64,000 nt of DNA from Prevotella sp. UBA4330 (lineage in GTDB: Bacteria > Bacteroidota > Bacteroidia > Bacteroidales > Bacteroidaceae), in NCBI GenBank assembly GCA_002394385.1, contig DGTS01000038.1, forward strand, positions 1 through 64,000, in the 5' to 3' direction. The position numbers and the translations under genes are program-made. This document shows, one piece after another, positions 47,275 through 55,910 of this stretch. The notes under the pieces are model-generated. The model was not told the origin of the DNA and searched no databases. It was given only the letters and a program-made list of their open reading frames with translations. Within the stretch, counting starts at the first letter, position 1; the number at the start of each line of letters is the position of its first letter.

Positions 47275-49401
47275 ATGAAGAAACTATTTTTATTCTTATC
47301 CGTTGTTACCATGTTCTCGGTGCAGCAGGCAAAGGCCGACGAGGGAATGTGGACAATGTACAACCTGCCCTATGCCGTATATGAGCAGATGAAGGCAGAG
47401 GGCTTTGACATGCCTTACGACGCACTCTACCAGGGCGAAGGGGCACTGAAAGGCTGCGTGGTGAACTTCTCGGGCTATTGCTCGGGCGTGGTGGTAAGTC
47501 CCGACGGACTGGTGTTCACCAACCACCACTGCGGTTTCGAGTCCATCAGAAGCCACTCCACCGTGGAGCACGACTACATGCTGAACGGTTTCATCGCCAA
47601 GTCGTACGAGGAGGAACTGCCCAACGAGAACATGTACGTCAGTTTCATGATAGACCAGCGCGACATCACCGACCAACTGCAGGCCATAGCAGCAAAGAAC
47701 GGCATTGCCGACAACGCATGGGACAGCCTGATTGACTCGGTGCAGACAGCGATGAACGACTCGGTGAAGAACATCGACAAGACCTATCATCTGGAGATTG
47801 ACGCCTTCTACGAGGGCAACAAGTACTATGCCACAACCTACCAGATGTTCACAGACTTGCGACTGGTGTTCGCCATCCCAAAGTCTATGGGTAAGTTTGG
47901 CGGCGAGACAGACAACTGGATGTGGCCGCGACAGACATGCGACTTCTCGGTGTTCCGCATCTATGCCGACCCCGAGACCAACGGACCGGCAGCATACAGC
48001 GAGAAGAACGTACCCTACCACCCCAAGCGCTACGCACAGGTGTCAATGCAGGGATATAAGGAAGGCGACTTCGCCATGACCGTGGGCTATCCCGGCAGCA
48101 CCAGCCGTTACCTCTCGAGTTACGGCATACAGGAGATGCGCGATGCCGAGAACTCTGTTCGCGCCCAGGTTCGCGGCGTGAAGCAGGAGATAATGAAGCG
48201 ACACATGGATGCCTCAGAGGCAGTGCGCATCAAGTATGACTCGAAATACGCCCAGAGTTCCAATTACTGGAAAAACTCCATCGGCATGAACAAATGCATC
48301 GACTCTGTAGGAATAGTGCAACTCAAGCAGCAGCATGAGGCACGCATCCGTGCATATCAGGACAGCACCAGATTCCTGAAGGGCAAACTCGACCTCGACG
48401 AACTGGGCAAACTATACAAGAGCCGATTCGAGGCAACACGCGCCATGAACTATTTCTTCGAGACCTTCTACCGCTCCAACGAACTGGTGACACGCGCACT
48501 GAAGATAAACACACAGCAGGTAGAGGTGCAGGGACCTGCCGACAACCCCAAGAAGCAGTACTGCGTGTTCAAGGACAACAGCAACGAGTGGGACGCACCG
48601 CTCGACAAGGAGGTGCTGGCAGCACTGCTGAAGAACTATCGCGACAATGTGCCCGCAGAGTATGTGCCCGACTTCTACAACATCATCGACCAGAAATTCA
48701 AGGGCAACTACAAGAAATATGTTGACTACCTATACAAGAAGTCGGTTCTGATGAAGAGCGGAAAGAAACTCTACTTCAACAAGAAAGGCTTCGAGAAAGA
48801 CCCAGGCGTTGACATGGGAATAGACCTTATGTCGCAAATCGCACTGATGTACATCTCTGTAAACGAGGCAAGCGAGAAGATAACGGAACAGGAGAAGATG
48901 CTGTGCGCCGCAAAACTGCGCATGGAGGAGGACATGCCCCACTACTCTGACGCCAACTTCACCATGCGACTGAGTTACGGACAGGTGGGCGGATACCTGC
49001 TCAACGGCTCGCCATCGGGCTACTACACCACTGCCGAGAGTCTGCTGGCAAAGATGAAGCGCAGCAACGAGAACGAGGAATACTTCGCCGAGCCCGTGAT
49101 GCACGACCTCTTCAGCAAGACCAACTACGAGCCATACACCGACAAGACCACAGGCAAGATGCAACTATGCTTCCTCACCAACAACGACATCACCGGCGGC
49201 AACAGCGGCTCACCGATGTTCAACGGCAAGGGAGAACTCATAGGACTCGCCTTCGACGGCAACTGGGACAGCCTCTCGAGCGACATCTTCTTCGACACCA
49301 AACTGGCTCGCTGCATCGGTGTTGACATTCGTTTCGTGCTCTATATGATTGACCGTTGGGGTCACTCCGACCGTCTGATGCGCGAAATCAACGCTAAGTA
49401 A
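47275..49401 (+). CDS. S46-family dipeptidyl-peptidase, DPP7-like
   Basis: The 708-residue enzyme has a signal peptide (to about residue 20, QQAKA) and the S46 fold, a trypsin-like double barrel with a helical domain. The catalytic His is in LVFTNHHCGFESIRSH (84-85), the Asp lies in the NWMWPRQTCDFSVFRIYADP region, and the Ser is Ser644 in ITGGNSGSPMFNGKGELIGL. The specificity position after that serine reads AFDGNWD (Gly662). In Porphyromonas DPP7, which prefers hydrophobic P1 residues, this is Gly, whereas acidic-specific DPP11 has Arg. I therefore infer a DPP7-like enzyme that trims dipeptides in the periplasm for uptake, a central way for these bacteria to use protein. It follows the flippase by 7 bp. 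Confidence 0.92.
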   Translation: MKKLFLFLSVVTMFSVQQAKADEGMWTMYNLPYAVYEQMKAEGFDMPYDALYQGEGALKGCVVNFSGYCSGVVVSPDGLVFTNHHCGFESIRSHSTVEHDYMLNGFIAKSYEEELPNENMYVSFMIDQRDITDQLQAIAAKNGIADNAWDSLIDSVQTAMNDSVKNIDKTYHLEIDAFYEGNKYYATTYQMFTDLRLVFAIPKSMGKFGGETDNWMWPRQTCDFSVFRIYADPETNGPAAYSEKNVPYHPKRYAQVSMQGYKEGDFAMTVGYPGSTSRYLSSYGIQEMRDAENSVRAQVRGVKQEIMKRHMDASEAVRIKYDSKYAQSSNYWKNSIGMNKCIDSVGIVQLKQQHEARIRAYQDSTRFLKGKLDLDELGKLYKSRFEATRAMNYFFETFYRSNELVTRALKINTQQVEVQGPADNPKKQYCVFKDNSNEWDAPLDKEVLAALLKNYRDNVPAEYVPDFYNIIDQKFKGNYKKYVDYLYKKSVLMKSGKKLYFNKKGFEKDPGVDMGIDLMSQIALMYISVNEASEKITEQEKMLCAAKLRMEEDMPHYSDANFTMRLSYGQVGGYLLNGSPSGYYTTAESLLAKMKRSNENEEYFAEPVMHDLFSKTNYEPYTDKTTGKMQLCFLTNNDITGGNSGSPMFNGKGELIGLAFDGNWDSLSSDIFFDTKLARCIGVDIRFVLYMIDRWGHSDRLMREINAK

Positions 49402-49413
49402 GCACCGCTTCAT

Positions 49414-49504
49414 AAAGCAATATAGGCTGTTTTGAAAAGTAATATAGGCTATTTTACCGACCAATATAGGCTATTTTACTTTCCAAAACAGCCTATATTG
49501 CTTT
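49414..49504. repeat. 'ATAGGCTATTTT' inverted repeat, copy 2
   Basis: 21-nt perfect arms (49414-49434 and 49484-49504, AAAGCAATATAGGCTGTTTT plus G) enclose two direct copies of AATATAGGCTATTTTAC. It begins 12 bp after the peptidase stop. Related to 40959-41015. Confidence 0.8.
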
Positions 49505-49623
49505 TATAAATGATATACTTTTTTGACCCTATCAGCCCGTAAGTACATAAGAACTCAGCCCGCATTATCCTGTTAAGTCAAATTATTGAAGTTTCGGAAA
49601 TGTTTTAACCAACTACGAAGAAA

Positions 49624-49823
49624 CGCCCTGTAGGGGCAGCAAGTACATAGCCCAGGGCAACACCCTGGGTAACAAACGACCCATTATATTCGCCCTGAAA
49701 GGGCAAAAGATTGGGTGCATACGGAAAAAGAAATGCTTTTGCCCTTACAGGGCGTGTATATAGGGGGTGCACCTAAACCCAGGGCGTTGCCCTGGGCTAA
49801 GTACTTACTGCCACTTCGGGGCG
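49624..49823. repeat. 200-bp MITE-like inverted-repeat element
   Basis: 47-nt terminal arms (49624-49670 and 49777-49823) match as reverse complements at 41 of 47 positions, with the core TAGCCCAGGGCAAC. A second inverted pair inside (49691-49709 and 49736-49754, CGCCCTGAAAGGGCAAAAG) has one mismatch. There is no transposase. It has the form of a non-autonomous element. The flanking 49824-49950 is plain AT-rich DNA. Confidence 0.75.
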
Positions 49824-49952
49824 CTTAAATTCAGTGTGTTCATAACTTCCTAAACTTAAGTCAAATTATATATAGAAAGTTGAATTACCCTTATTTTCCC
49901 ATTCAACGGCGTAAATAATGGCTTATTTCATTGCAGTGTAACAATTAATTAT

Positions 49953-49960
49953 TATATTTG
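49953..49960 (+). promoter_or_regulatory. -7 element for the lipoprotein at 49994
   Basis: TATATTTG, with TTG at 49931-49933 giving 19 bp to the -7 box, the expected -33/-7 spacing. It makes 49994 the likely start, since the ATG at 49958 lies inside the box. Confidence 0.7.
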
Positions 49961-49993
49961 CAAGCGAAAACAACATACAAAAGCAAGGAACCT

Positions 49994-50968
49994 ATGAGAA
50001 AAAGAGAAGCATCCTTTTTGGCCGTCACGGCACTCACCCTTGTGGCATTCTTCGCCGCAATGTCATTGTCATCGTGCAACTTCAGACTGCGCGGAGGCAA
50101 CGAAGGCGATGAAGGACAAGCAGAATATACGGCAGAACTGGACACCGTGAAGCCCGTGGCTCTGGAGCCGGGAGTATGGAGCAACGGCTCGCTAGAACTG
50201 AAGGTGAGCGACAACGGCACGGGCAAGAAAATCCAGGTGACCGCTATCTACGACGTGCAGGGAATGGTCTATCTGAAGGAATACACCGACGAGGAAGGCA
50301 ATCTGGCATATATCAACGACGAACTGCCGCCGGCAAAGGACAAGACCGTGACCTATCTTGACAACAGTTTCCTTGAGGAGGACGATGCCGTGCTGCGCTA
50401 TGTCATCGGCGACAATGATGTGCTGGTGATTAGTCCGAAGAACGGAGTGGTTTATAACAACGCCCGCCAACTCTTCGTGAGGGTTGACAACAAGGACGGA
50501 AAGGAACGCGACTCTATGGAGAAGGCACAGGCAAAGGCAAACAACACCATCATCGAGGGCACATATATCGACCAGGACGGCAACGACTGGACGTTTAAGA
50601 ACAACGAGGTGAGCATGCCCGGGGGCAAGAAGTCGGCTTACACCACGGTATGGCACATGCTGAACATCGGCGAGACAAACATGTTCTTCAGCGTCACCAA
50701 CGAGGGACTGCACATCTATAAGGCAGTGAGAAAGCAGGAACCGCTGGTTGAGGTGCTCGACGAGATGTGGAAACAAGGCGACCTGCTCTACACGCTGCGC
50801 CGCAAGGATGCTTCGAATGCCGATGTCATGAACAAGGCAGTGCTCACAGAGTCGCTGATGGAGAACATCCCGCAAGATGTTATCAACATACTGATACGCA
50901 GCATCTACGACCAGCACGAGATGACAACCATGCAAAGGCTCAACCTGCGTGCAATGGAAAACAAGTAA
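49994..50968 (+). CDS. Lipoprotein, unknown function
   Basis: The 324-residue precursor has a long lipoprotein signal (MRKREASFLAVTALTLVAFF ... SLSSC, Cys28) and a Gly/Glu-rich linker, then an alternating beta/alpha region: WSNGSLELKVSDNGTGKKIQ, KNGVVYNNARQLFVRVDNKD, IEGTYIDQDGNDWTFKNNEV and a helical end with EMTTMQRLNLRAMENK. The segment 'IIEGTYIDQDGNDWTF.nn.v' looks like a small beta-barrel (lipocalin-like) motif, but I cannot name a family. It is followed after 19 bp by a small secreted protein, with which it is probably co-transcribed. Confidence 0.75.
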   Translation: MRKREASFLAVTALTLVAFFAAMSLSSCNFRLRGGNEGDEGQAEYTAELDTVKPVALEPGVWSNGSLELKVSDNGTGKKIQVTAIYDVQGMVYLKEYTDEEGNLAYINDELPPAKDKTVTYLDNSFLEEDDAVLRYVIGDNDVLVISPKNGVVYNNARQLFVRVDNKDGKERDSMEKAQAKANNTIIEGTYIDQDGNDWTFKNNEVSMPGGKKSAYTTVWHMLNIGETNMFFSVTNEGLHIYKAVRKQEPLVEVLDEMWKQGDLLYTLRRKDASNADVMNKAVLTESLMENIPQDVINILIRSIYDQHEMTTMQRLNLRAMENK

Positions 50969-50987
50969 ACATATAAACACAAAACCT

Positions 50988-51539
50988 ATGAAAAAGATAA
51001 TGTTTCTCGCCATCACACTGCTAATGACACAGTGGGCTATGGCACAATCGGTGGACACGAAAGTGAACAAAATCCGCGAAGAATATAACGCGGCACAAGA
51101 GATCGCAAAGTGGAAGAACACCGAAGAATGGATGGAGCATGGCTGCTATTCCTTCGACTTCAATTCGAGAATCAACTATGCCGCCGCCGGAGTGATTGAA
51201 ACAAACACCGAGGTGTTTATCACCGTCAGCGACGACTATGAAAGTGACAGATTCAACACGCCCTCACCATGGTTTGTGCGCGAAAAGAGCAGCAGGGCAA
51301 GCGAACTCTACCGAGAGTTGCTTTTCGACCAAGAGACGGGCGACCTGATATTCTGCTATCAGCGATGCAGGGGCGAAAGCGATAACATGATAGAGCAGCG
51401 TCTATACTATGAAAAGGGCAAACTGCTGAAGGCTGTTCCTGCAAAGATTGAAAACACCATGTACGAGTTATTAGACCCTAAAGATGCAGCCACAACTATA
51501 AAAGAAATGGTAAATTCTTTATATGGTCTTGGCTATTGA
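50988..51539 (+). CDS. Small secreted protein, unknown
   Basis: The 183-residue precursor starts at 50988 with a signal peptide (MKKIMFLAITLLMTQWAMAQ). The longer frame from 50949 begins inside the previous gene and has no signal character. The mature part has a helical start (SVDTKVNKIREEYNAAQEIA), then beta-type segments (TEVFITVSDDYESDRFN, SSRASELYRELLFDQETGDL) and a short helical end. It resembles the outer-sensing domains of small Bacteroidetes proteins only in general layout; no family is assigned. A strong terminator follows at 51572. Confidence 0.72.
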   Translation: MKKIMFLAITLLMTQWAMAQSVDTKVNKIREEYNAAQEIAKWKNTEEWMEHGCYSFDFNSRINYAAAGVIETNTEVFITVSDDYESDRFNTPSPWFVREKSSRASELYRELLFDQETGDLIFCYQRCRGESDNMIEQRLYYEKGKLLKAVPAKIENTMYELLDPKDAATTIKEMVNSLYGLGY

Positions 51540-51571
51540 TTCTAATATAGTTAAATAAGATTACAAGTCAT

Positions 51572-51611
51572 AAAAAAGCGGAACAAACCTTTCTTTTGTT
51601 CCGCTTTTTTT
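51572..51611 (+). terminator. Intrinsic terminator
   Basis: AAAAAAGCGGAACAAA pairs with TTTTGTTCCGCTTTTTT around a short loop, ending the two-gene unit. Confidence 0.9.
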
Positions 51612-51613
51612 GC

Positions 51614-51621
51614 TAACTTTG
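51614..51621 (+). promoter_or_regulatory. -7 element for the surface protein at 51661
   Basis: TAACTTTG followed by CAACC directly after the terminator, with a short leader (about 30 nt). Confidence 0.65.
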
Positions 51622-51660
51622 CAACCATAAAATATAATACTAACTTAAAACATACACATT

Positions 51661-53496
51661 ATGAAAAAAACTTTACGCTTACTGGCTTTTGCCATGTTAT
51701 CAATTTTCAGTCTGGGCGCATCTGCTGCAGCATATAAGACACTGACTTTCCCTGAGGGGAATAGTGAAAGTATCACTGCCTATAACAAGACTTGGACAGC
51801 GACTATAGATGGGTTCACCTGGACTCTTGTAAACTTTAACAACAATGCCAACAAATGGGCATACGTAAAATGTGGTCCTAAGACTGGCGGTACCGGTACA
51901 ATAACTTCTGCCGCTATCGACAAAAAGATTGGCATGGTTGTTGTCACAATCGACAAGATTATCGCCACCTATGCAGAGTCTGCAAAACTTGAGGTTTCTA
52001 CCGATGCCAACTTCTCTACTATCAGCGAGACTGTTGATTTCGGAACAATCACAGCCGGCGAAAAGCAACTTAGCATCAGCACTCCAGTGGCAAACGCTTA
52101 TTATCGTTTGTCATTTGTAGCAACGAGTGGTTCTTCGTCTCATGGTGTTTTTCAGATTTCAAAGGTAGAATACTATCAGGAAGGAACAGGCCCTGAGGAA
52201 GAGGTGTATCCAGAGGTTGCAAACATCGCAGCACTTAAGGAAATGGAGTCTGGCAGCAAGGCTGTGCTCACCTTCAACAATGTGCAGGTGAACTTCACAA
52301 GTGGTAAGGACATGTATATTCAGGATGCCACTGGCGGTATCGACATCTACGACTGCGGCCTTTCTTACACCGCAGGTCAGGTGCTTAACGGCAAGGCTAC
52401 TGTTGAGTATAAATTGTACAACGAAATGCCAGAGATTACCTCTGTTACTAATGCTGAAATCACTGCCACCGACGGCGAGGTTACTCCTAACACAGTGTCT
52501 GTAGAGGCTGTGACGAAGGCTAAGATTTGCCAACTGGTGAAGGTTGTTGGAACCGTTCACATCGAGAAGGAGACAGTAACTCCATCTGAAGGCGACCCAT
52601 ACGAGCGCAACAACTACTTCCTCGTTGACGAGGACGATAACTCAGTGCAGTTCTACCAGAAGTGGAAGGACGTTGAGGGAACCGACCTGTCGGGACTCAC
52701 CGAAGGCGCACAGGCTACCATCACCGGTATCGTGGTTATCCTGAACGGCACCGCAGCCATTGGCGTTACAAAGGCAGAGTATGAGGGCACAATACCAGAG
52801 GGACCGAAGGCTGAAAACATCGCTGCATTTAAGGCTCTCGAAAACAATACCGAGGCTGAGTTGACACTCACCGACGCTGTTGTGACATTCGTTAACGTCA
52901 AGGACATGTATATTACCGATGCTACTGGTTCTATCGACTTCTACAACACCGGTCTTTCTTACACAGCAGGTCAGAAACTGAACGGAACCATCAAGGTTAA
53001 GTTCTCAGTATATAGGAACACTCCACAGGCAACAGAGCCATCAGAGAACAACCTTACCGCTACCGACGGCGAGGCTACTCCACAGGAAGTGGCTATCAGC
53101 GACGTCAGCCTCGCCAAGGTTTGCGACTATGTAAAGGTTTCTGGTAAGGTGAAGATTCTGGAAGAGACTTCTGGCGACAAGACATACACCAACTACTACA
53201 TTACCGACGAGAGCGACAACAAGGTTATGATATTCAACAAGTTCAAGGGCGTTCCCGGAACAGACATCACCATACTTAACGACGGTGACGAGGCTACAAT
53301 CACTGGTATCATTGTTCCATTCAACGACACCGTTGAGATTGCAGTTACCGCAATGGAGAGCACATCGACAGGCATCGATAACATCAATGCCGAACTCACA
53401 AACGACGCTCCTATCTACAACCTCGCCGGCCAGCGCGTTGAGAAGGCTGTGAAGGGCATCAACATCCAGAACGGAAAGAAGTTCATCGTTAAGTAA
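51661..53496 (+). CDS. Secreted surface protein with two OB-like repeats and sorting tag
   Basis: The 611-residue precursor has a signal peptide ending SLGASAAA. A carbohydrate-module-like first domain (about 25-175) is followed by two repeats of about 190 residues: 'VANIAALKEMESGSKAVLTF ... DMYIQDATGGIDIYDCGLSY ... VKVVGTV' and 'AENIAAFKALENNTEAELTL ... DMYITDATGSIDFYNTGLSY ... VKVSGKV'. The pattern is that of the OB-fold DNA/sugar-binding-like modules (YhcR/DUF5689 type) found in Bacteroidetes surface proteins. The tag IYNLAGQRVEKAVKGINIQN (then GKKFIVK) suggests type IX-type export and surface attachment. It forms a pair with the next gene, which has a similar first domain type and the same tag. 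Confidence 0.82.
   Translation: MKKTLRLLAFAMLSIFSLGASAAAYKTLTFPEGNSESITAYNKTWTATIDGFTWTLVNFNNNANKWAYVKCGPKTGGTGTITSAAIDKKIGMVVVTIDKIIATYAESAKLEVSTDANFSTISETVDFGTITAGEKQLSISTPVANAYYRLSFVATSGSSSHGVFQISKVEYYQEGTGPEEEVYPEVANIAALKEMESGSKAVLTFNNVQVNFTSGKDMYIQDATGGIDIYDCGLSYTAGQVLNGKATVEYKLYNEMPEITSVTNAEITATDGEVTPNTVSVEAVTKAKICQLVKVVGTVHIEKETVTPSEGDPYERNNYFLVDEDDNSVQFYQKWKDVEGTDLSGLTEGAQATITGIVVILNGTAAIGVTKAEYEGTIPEGPKAENIAAFKALENNTEAELTLTDAVVTFVNVKDMYITDATGSIDFYNTGLSYTAGQKLNGTIKVKFSVYRNTPQATEPSENNLTATDGEATPQEVAISDVSLAKVCDYVKVSGKVKILEETSGDKTYTNYYITDESDNKVMIFNKFKGVPGTDITILNDGDEATITGIIVPFNDTVEIAVTAMESTSTGIDNINAELTNDAPIYNLAGQRVEKAVKGINIQNGKKFIVK
53428..53496 (+). repeat. C-terminal tag cassette, DNA copy B1
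   Basis: 69 bp similar to 55573-55641 (12 differences by my count) and, more distantly, to 28297-28365 and 40871-40939, all starting GGNCAGCGCGT. Confidence 0.7.
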
Positions 53497-53534
53497 TCAA
53501 CCCAAACTTCTTATAAAGTTTGAATAAAATAGTC

Positions 53535-53582
53535 AAAGCAGTTAAGCCGAATATCAAATATTATTCATGGCTTAACTGCTTT
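53535..53582 (+). terminator. Hairpin terminator
   Basis: AAAGCAGTTAAGCC pairs perfectly with GGCTTAACTGCTTT (14 bp), 38 bp after the stop at 53496, followed by a T-rich stretch. Confidence 0.75.
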
Positions 53583-53613
53583 GCTTTATTTAAATATTAT
53601 CAAAACATCGAAT

Positions 53614-55641
53614 ATGAAAAGAACACTGAGAACACTATTGACACTGCTGCTGTTGGCTACATGCGCTGCGGGATATGCTGAAGACCAGACATGGAGCCAT
53701 GTATGGGACACTAGCCAAAGTAACGGAGGCGAAGGATTCTATCACACCTCAGGAAACGAGACGACACTGACAACGACAATGAAGGGCATAGAATGGACCC
53801 TGACATCAGAGTCTCCATCAGTTGCCTACACTGCATCGGCAGGACAAATGATAGGCACTACCGCAAAGCCCGCTTCCAACGTGTCGCTGTTCACCAACGG
53901 CATCGAGGGCGTCATCAAGTCGGTTGAGGTGGAAGTGAAGGTTAAGGACGCTGTACAGGTGGCCGATGTGGCTGTGGTTGTTGACGAGGCATCATACCTT
54001 TGCGACGGAAGTGCCACCAAGCAGATGACTGCCGAATACGTGAAATATAAGTTCGTGCCCGCTGCCGATGGCGCACAAGGCAAGATAGACATCAAGATGA
54101 CACAGACAGGCGAGACAAAGGGAGCGCTCTTCATCAAGAGCATCACCATCGTCTATGACCCCGACGTGAAGGAATATACCACAGGAAACTACACCCACAT
54201 CTGGGATAAGAGCAGGGCTGACGGCGGCGAAGGATTTTACAACTTCGGCACCTCGTTCGTTGACACCAATACTCTTACTGCATCTCTCAACAACGTTAGT
54301 TGGACCGTTACAACCGTGGGCTCGAAGAAAATGGCATTTACTGCGAATGGAGGACAATCTTTCGGAGTAGGCACCAGCGACCCATGCAGCCACATCGAAC
54401 TGATAACCAACGGCATTGCAGGCGAGATAACCGAGGTGATAGTGGCTGCGAAGAAAGGAACTACATCTGCAAGTCTGTCCGACGCTGCAATGAAGGTGTC
54501 GGTGGGCGGCACCGCTTATAAATGCGATGATAATGTTTCCGCTCCATTGACAGCCGACTTTGTGGAGTATCACTTCACTCCCGCTGCCGAGCCTGTTGAG
54601 GGCGAGATAAAGATTGAGATTGACCAGACCTCTGAGACGCAGGTGGTGATTTTCTTGAAGAGCATCGTGGTGAACTATCGCGAGGAGATTACTCCTATCG
54701 ACGCACCGACAGCAACACCTGCGGCTGGCAGTTACGACGAGGCACAGACAGTGGAACTGACTGCTGGTGAGGGCACAAAGATATACTACACCACCGATGG
54801 CTCGAACCCCAGAACATCGGAGACAACACAGGAATACACTGATGCCATAAACATCACCGAGACAACCACAGTGAAGGCCATTGCCAAGATGGGCGACCGC
54901 CTCAGCAGTGTGGCAGAGTTCAAATATACCATCCGCAAAGACCCGGAACTGTCTTTCGAGGAGGCAGTGAAAGAGGTTGACTACTCAGACGGCTATTACA
55001 TGGGCGTATATCTCAACAACCCATACGACGTTTCGCCTATTCGCTATGAGAGTTCTGACGAGAGCGTGGTGAAACTCGACGGTTATGCCGACCTCTGGCC
55101 TATAGCACCGGGCGAGGCTACCATCACCGCATATTTCGACGGTAACGAGGAATACAAACCGGCAACAGCGTCATATAAGGTTATCGTTAATGCCCTTTTG
55201 CCACTCGAAACGCCAACAGTGACTCCGTCAGGAGGCACATTTGAGGGTCCCGTTGATGTAACAATCACCGCCGGAAGCGACTGGGGCACACGTGCAGTGA
55301 CGATATGGTACTCCACCGAGGCTGCTTCAGTGGAGGAGATGGAAGACGACATGGACAAGCGAACAGTATGGCCCGACGCTCCTGGTTTCGACTACAGCGT
55401 GAATACAAAGACCATCACCATCGACCACTCGTGCACCCTTATCGTAGAGGCAAGAGGTTACGACTCGCTGTCGAGCGAACCTCTCGTGCTGGAGTTCACT
55501 ATCGAGCCTACTAACGGCATCAACTCTGTCAATGCCGACAACGCAAACAATGATGCTGTTTACAACCTGCAAGGACAGCGCGTTGAGAAGACCGTGAAGG
55601 GCATCTACATCCAGAACGGCAAGAAACATATTGTGAAATAA
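53614..55641 (+). CDS. Secreted surface protein with chitobiase-C-like and Ig-like domains, sorting tag
   Basis: The 675-residue precursor starts at 53614 (signal MKRTLRTLLTLLLLATCAAG). Two related domains of about 160 residues follow, each opening WSHVWDTSQSNGGEGFYHTS or YTHIWDKSRADGGEGFYNFG and ending with FIKSITIVYD or FLKSIVVNYR. Then come a CHB_HEX_C_1-type domain (APTATPAAGSYDEAQTVELT, IYYTTDGSNPRTSE), an Ig-like Big domain (VKLDGYADLWPIAPGEATIT), a further CHB_HEX-like segment and the tag VYNLQGQRVEKTVKGIYIQN, GKKHIVK. These modules are common in surface-bound glycan-active proteins, though no catalytic domain is present. It shares tag and design with the preceding gene and probably acts at the cell surface. 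Confidence 0.82.
   Translation: MKRTLRTLLTLLLLATCAAGYAEDQTWSHVWDTSQSNGGEGFYHTSGNETTLTTTMKGIEWTLTSESPSVAYTASAGQMIGTTAKPASNVSLFTNGIEGVIKSVEVEVKVKDAVQVADVAVVVDEASYLCDGSATKQMTAEYVKYKFVPAADGAQGKIDIKMTQTGETKGALFIKSITIVYDPDVKEYTTGNYTHIWDKSRADGGEGFYNFGTSFVDTNTLTASLNNVSWTVTTVGSKKMAFTANGGQSFGVGTSDPCSHIELITNGIAGEITEVIVAAKKGTTSASLSDAAMKVSVGGTAYKCDDNVSAPLTADFVEYHFTPAAEPVEGEIKIEIDQTSETQVVIFLKSIVVNYREEITPIDAPTATPAAGSYDEAQTVELTAGEGTKIYYTTDGSNPRTSETTQEYTDAINITETTTVKAIAKMGDRLSSVAEFKYTIRKDPELSFEEAVKEVDYSDGYYMGVYLNNPYDVSPIRYESSDESVVKLDGYADLWPIAPGEATITAYFDGNEEYKPATASYKVIVNALLPLETPTVTPSGGTFEGPVDVTITAGSDWGTRAVTIWYSTEAASVEEMEDDMDKRTVWPDAPGFDYSVNTKTITIDHSCTLIVEARGYDSLSSEPLVLEFTIEPTNGINSVNADNANNDAVYNLQGQRVEKTVKGIYIQNGKKHIVK
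55573..55641 (+). repeat. C-terminal tag cassette, DNA copy B2
   Basis: 69 bp related to 53428-53496; see that entry. Confidence 0.7.
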
Positions 55642-55894
55642 TCATCACTTTATAAACAACCAGAGGAAGATGTGTTCTAATTGGAATTTGAACACATCTT
55701 CTTCTTTTTGGGAATTATAAAAGTTGCCCTTATTGCTAATGTCTCCCCTACAGGGGCGGGGAGACTTCGCACACTGCATCATTCGGAACACAATCCCACT
55801 TATAGGAACCAATAGTATATGATTATTTCTTATTTTTGCCTGGTAATGTGAAAGATAAGTGGAGCGTGGCGTTAGTTTATTGGGAAAAAAGATG

Positions 55895-55902
55895 TAATTT
55901 TG
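55895..55902 (+). promoter_or_regulatory. -7 element for the M16 peptidase, near-leaderless
   Basis: TAATTTTG ends 8 bp before the ATG at 55911, so the message would have almost no leader. It excludes the longer frame from 55836. Confidence 0.6.
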
Positions 55903-55910
55903 CAGGCGCA

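Noticed and set aside
46026..47363. 445-codon minus-strand frame across the flippase
   Set aside because: His/Gln/Val-rich sequence with no family resemblance, fully antisense to a well-supported membrane protein.
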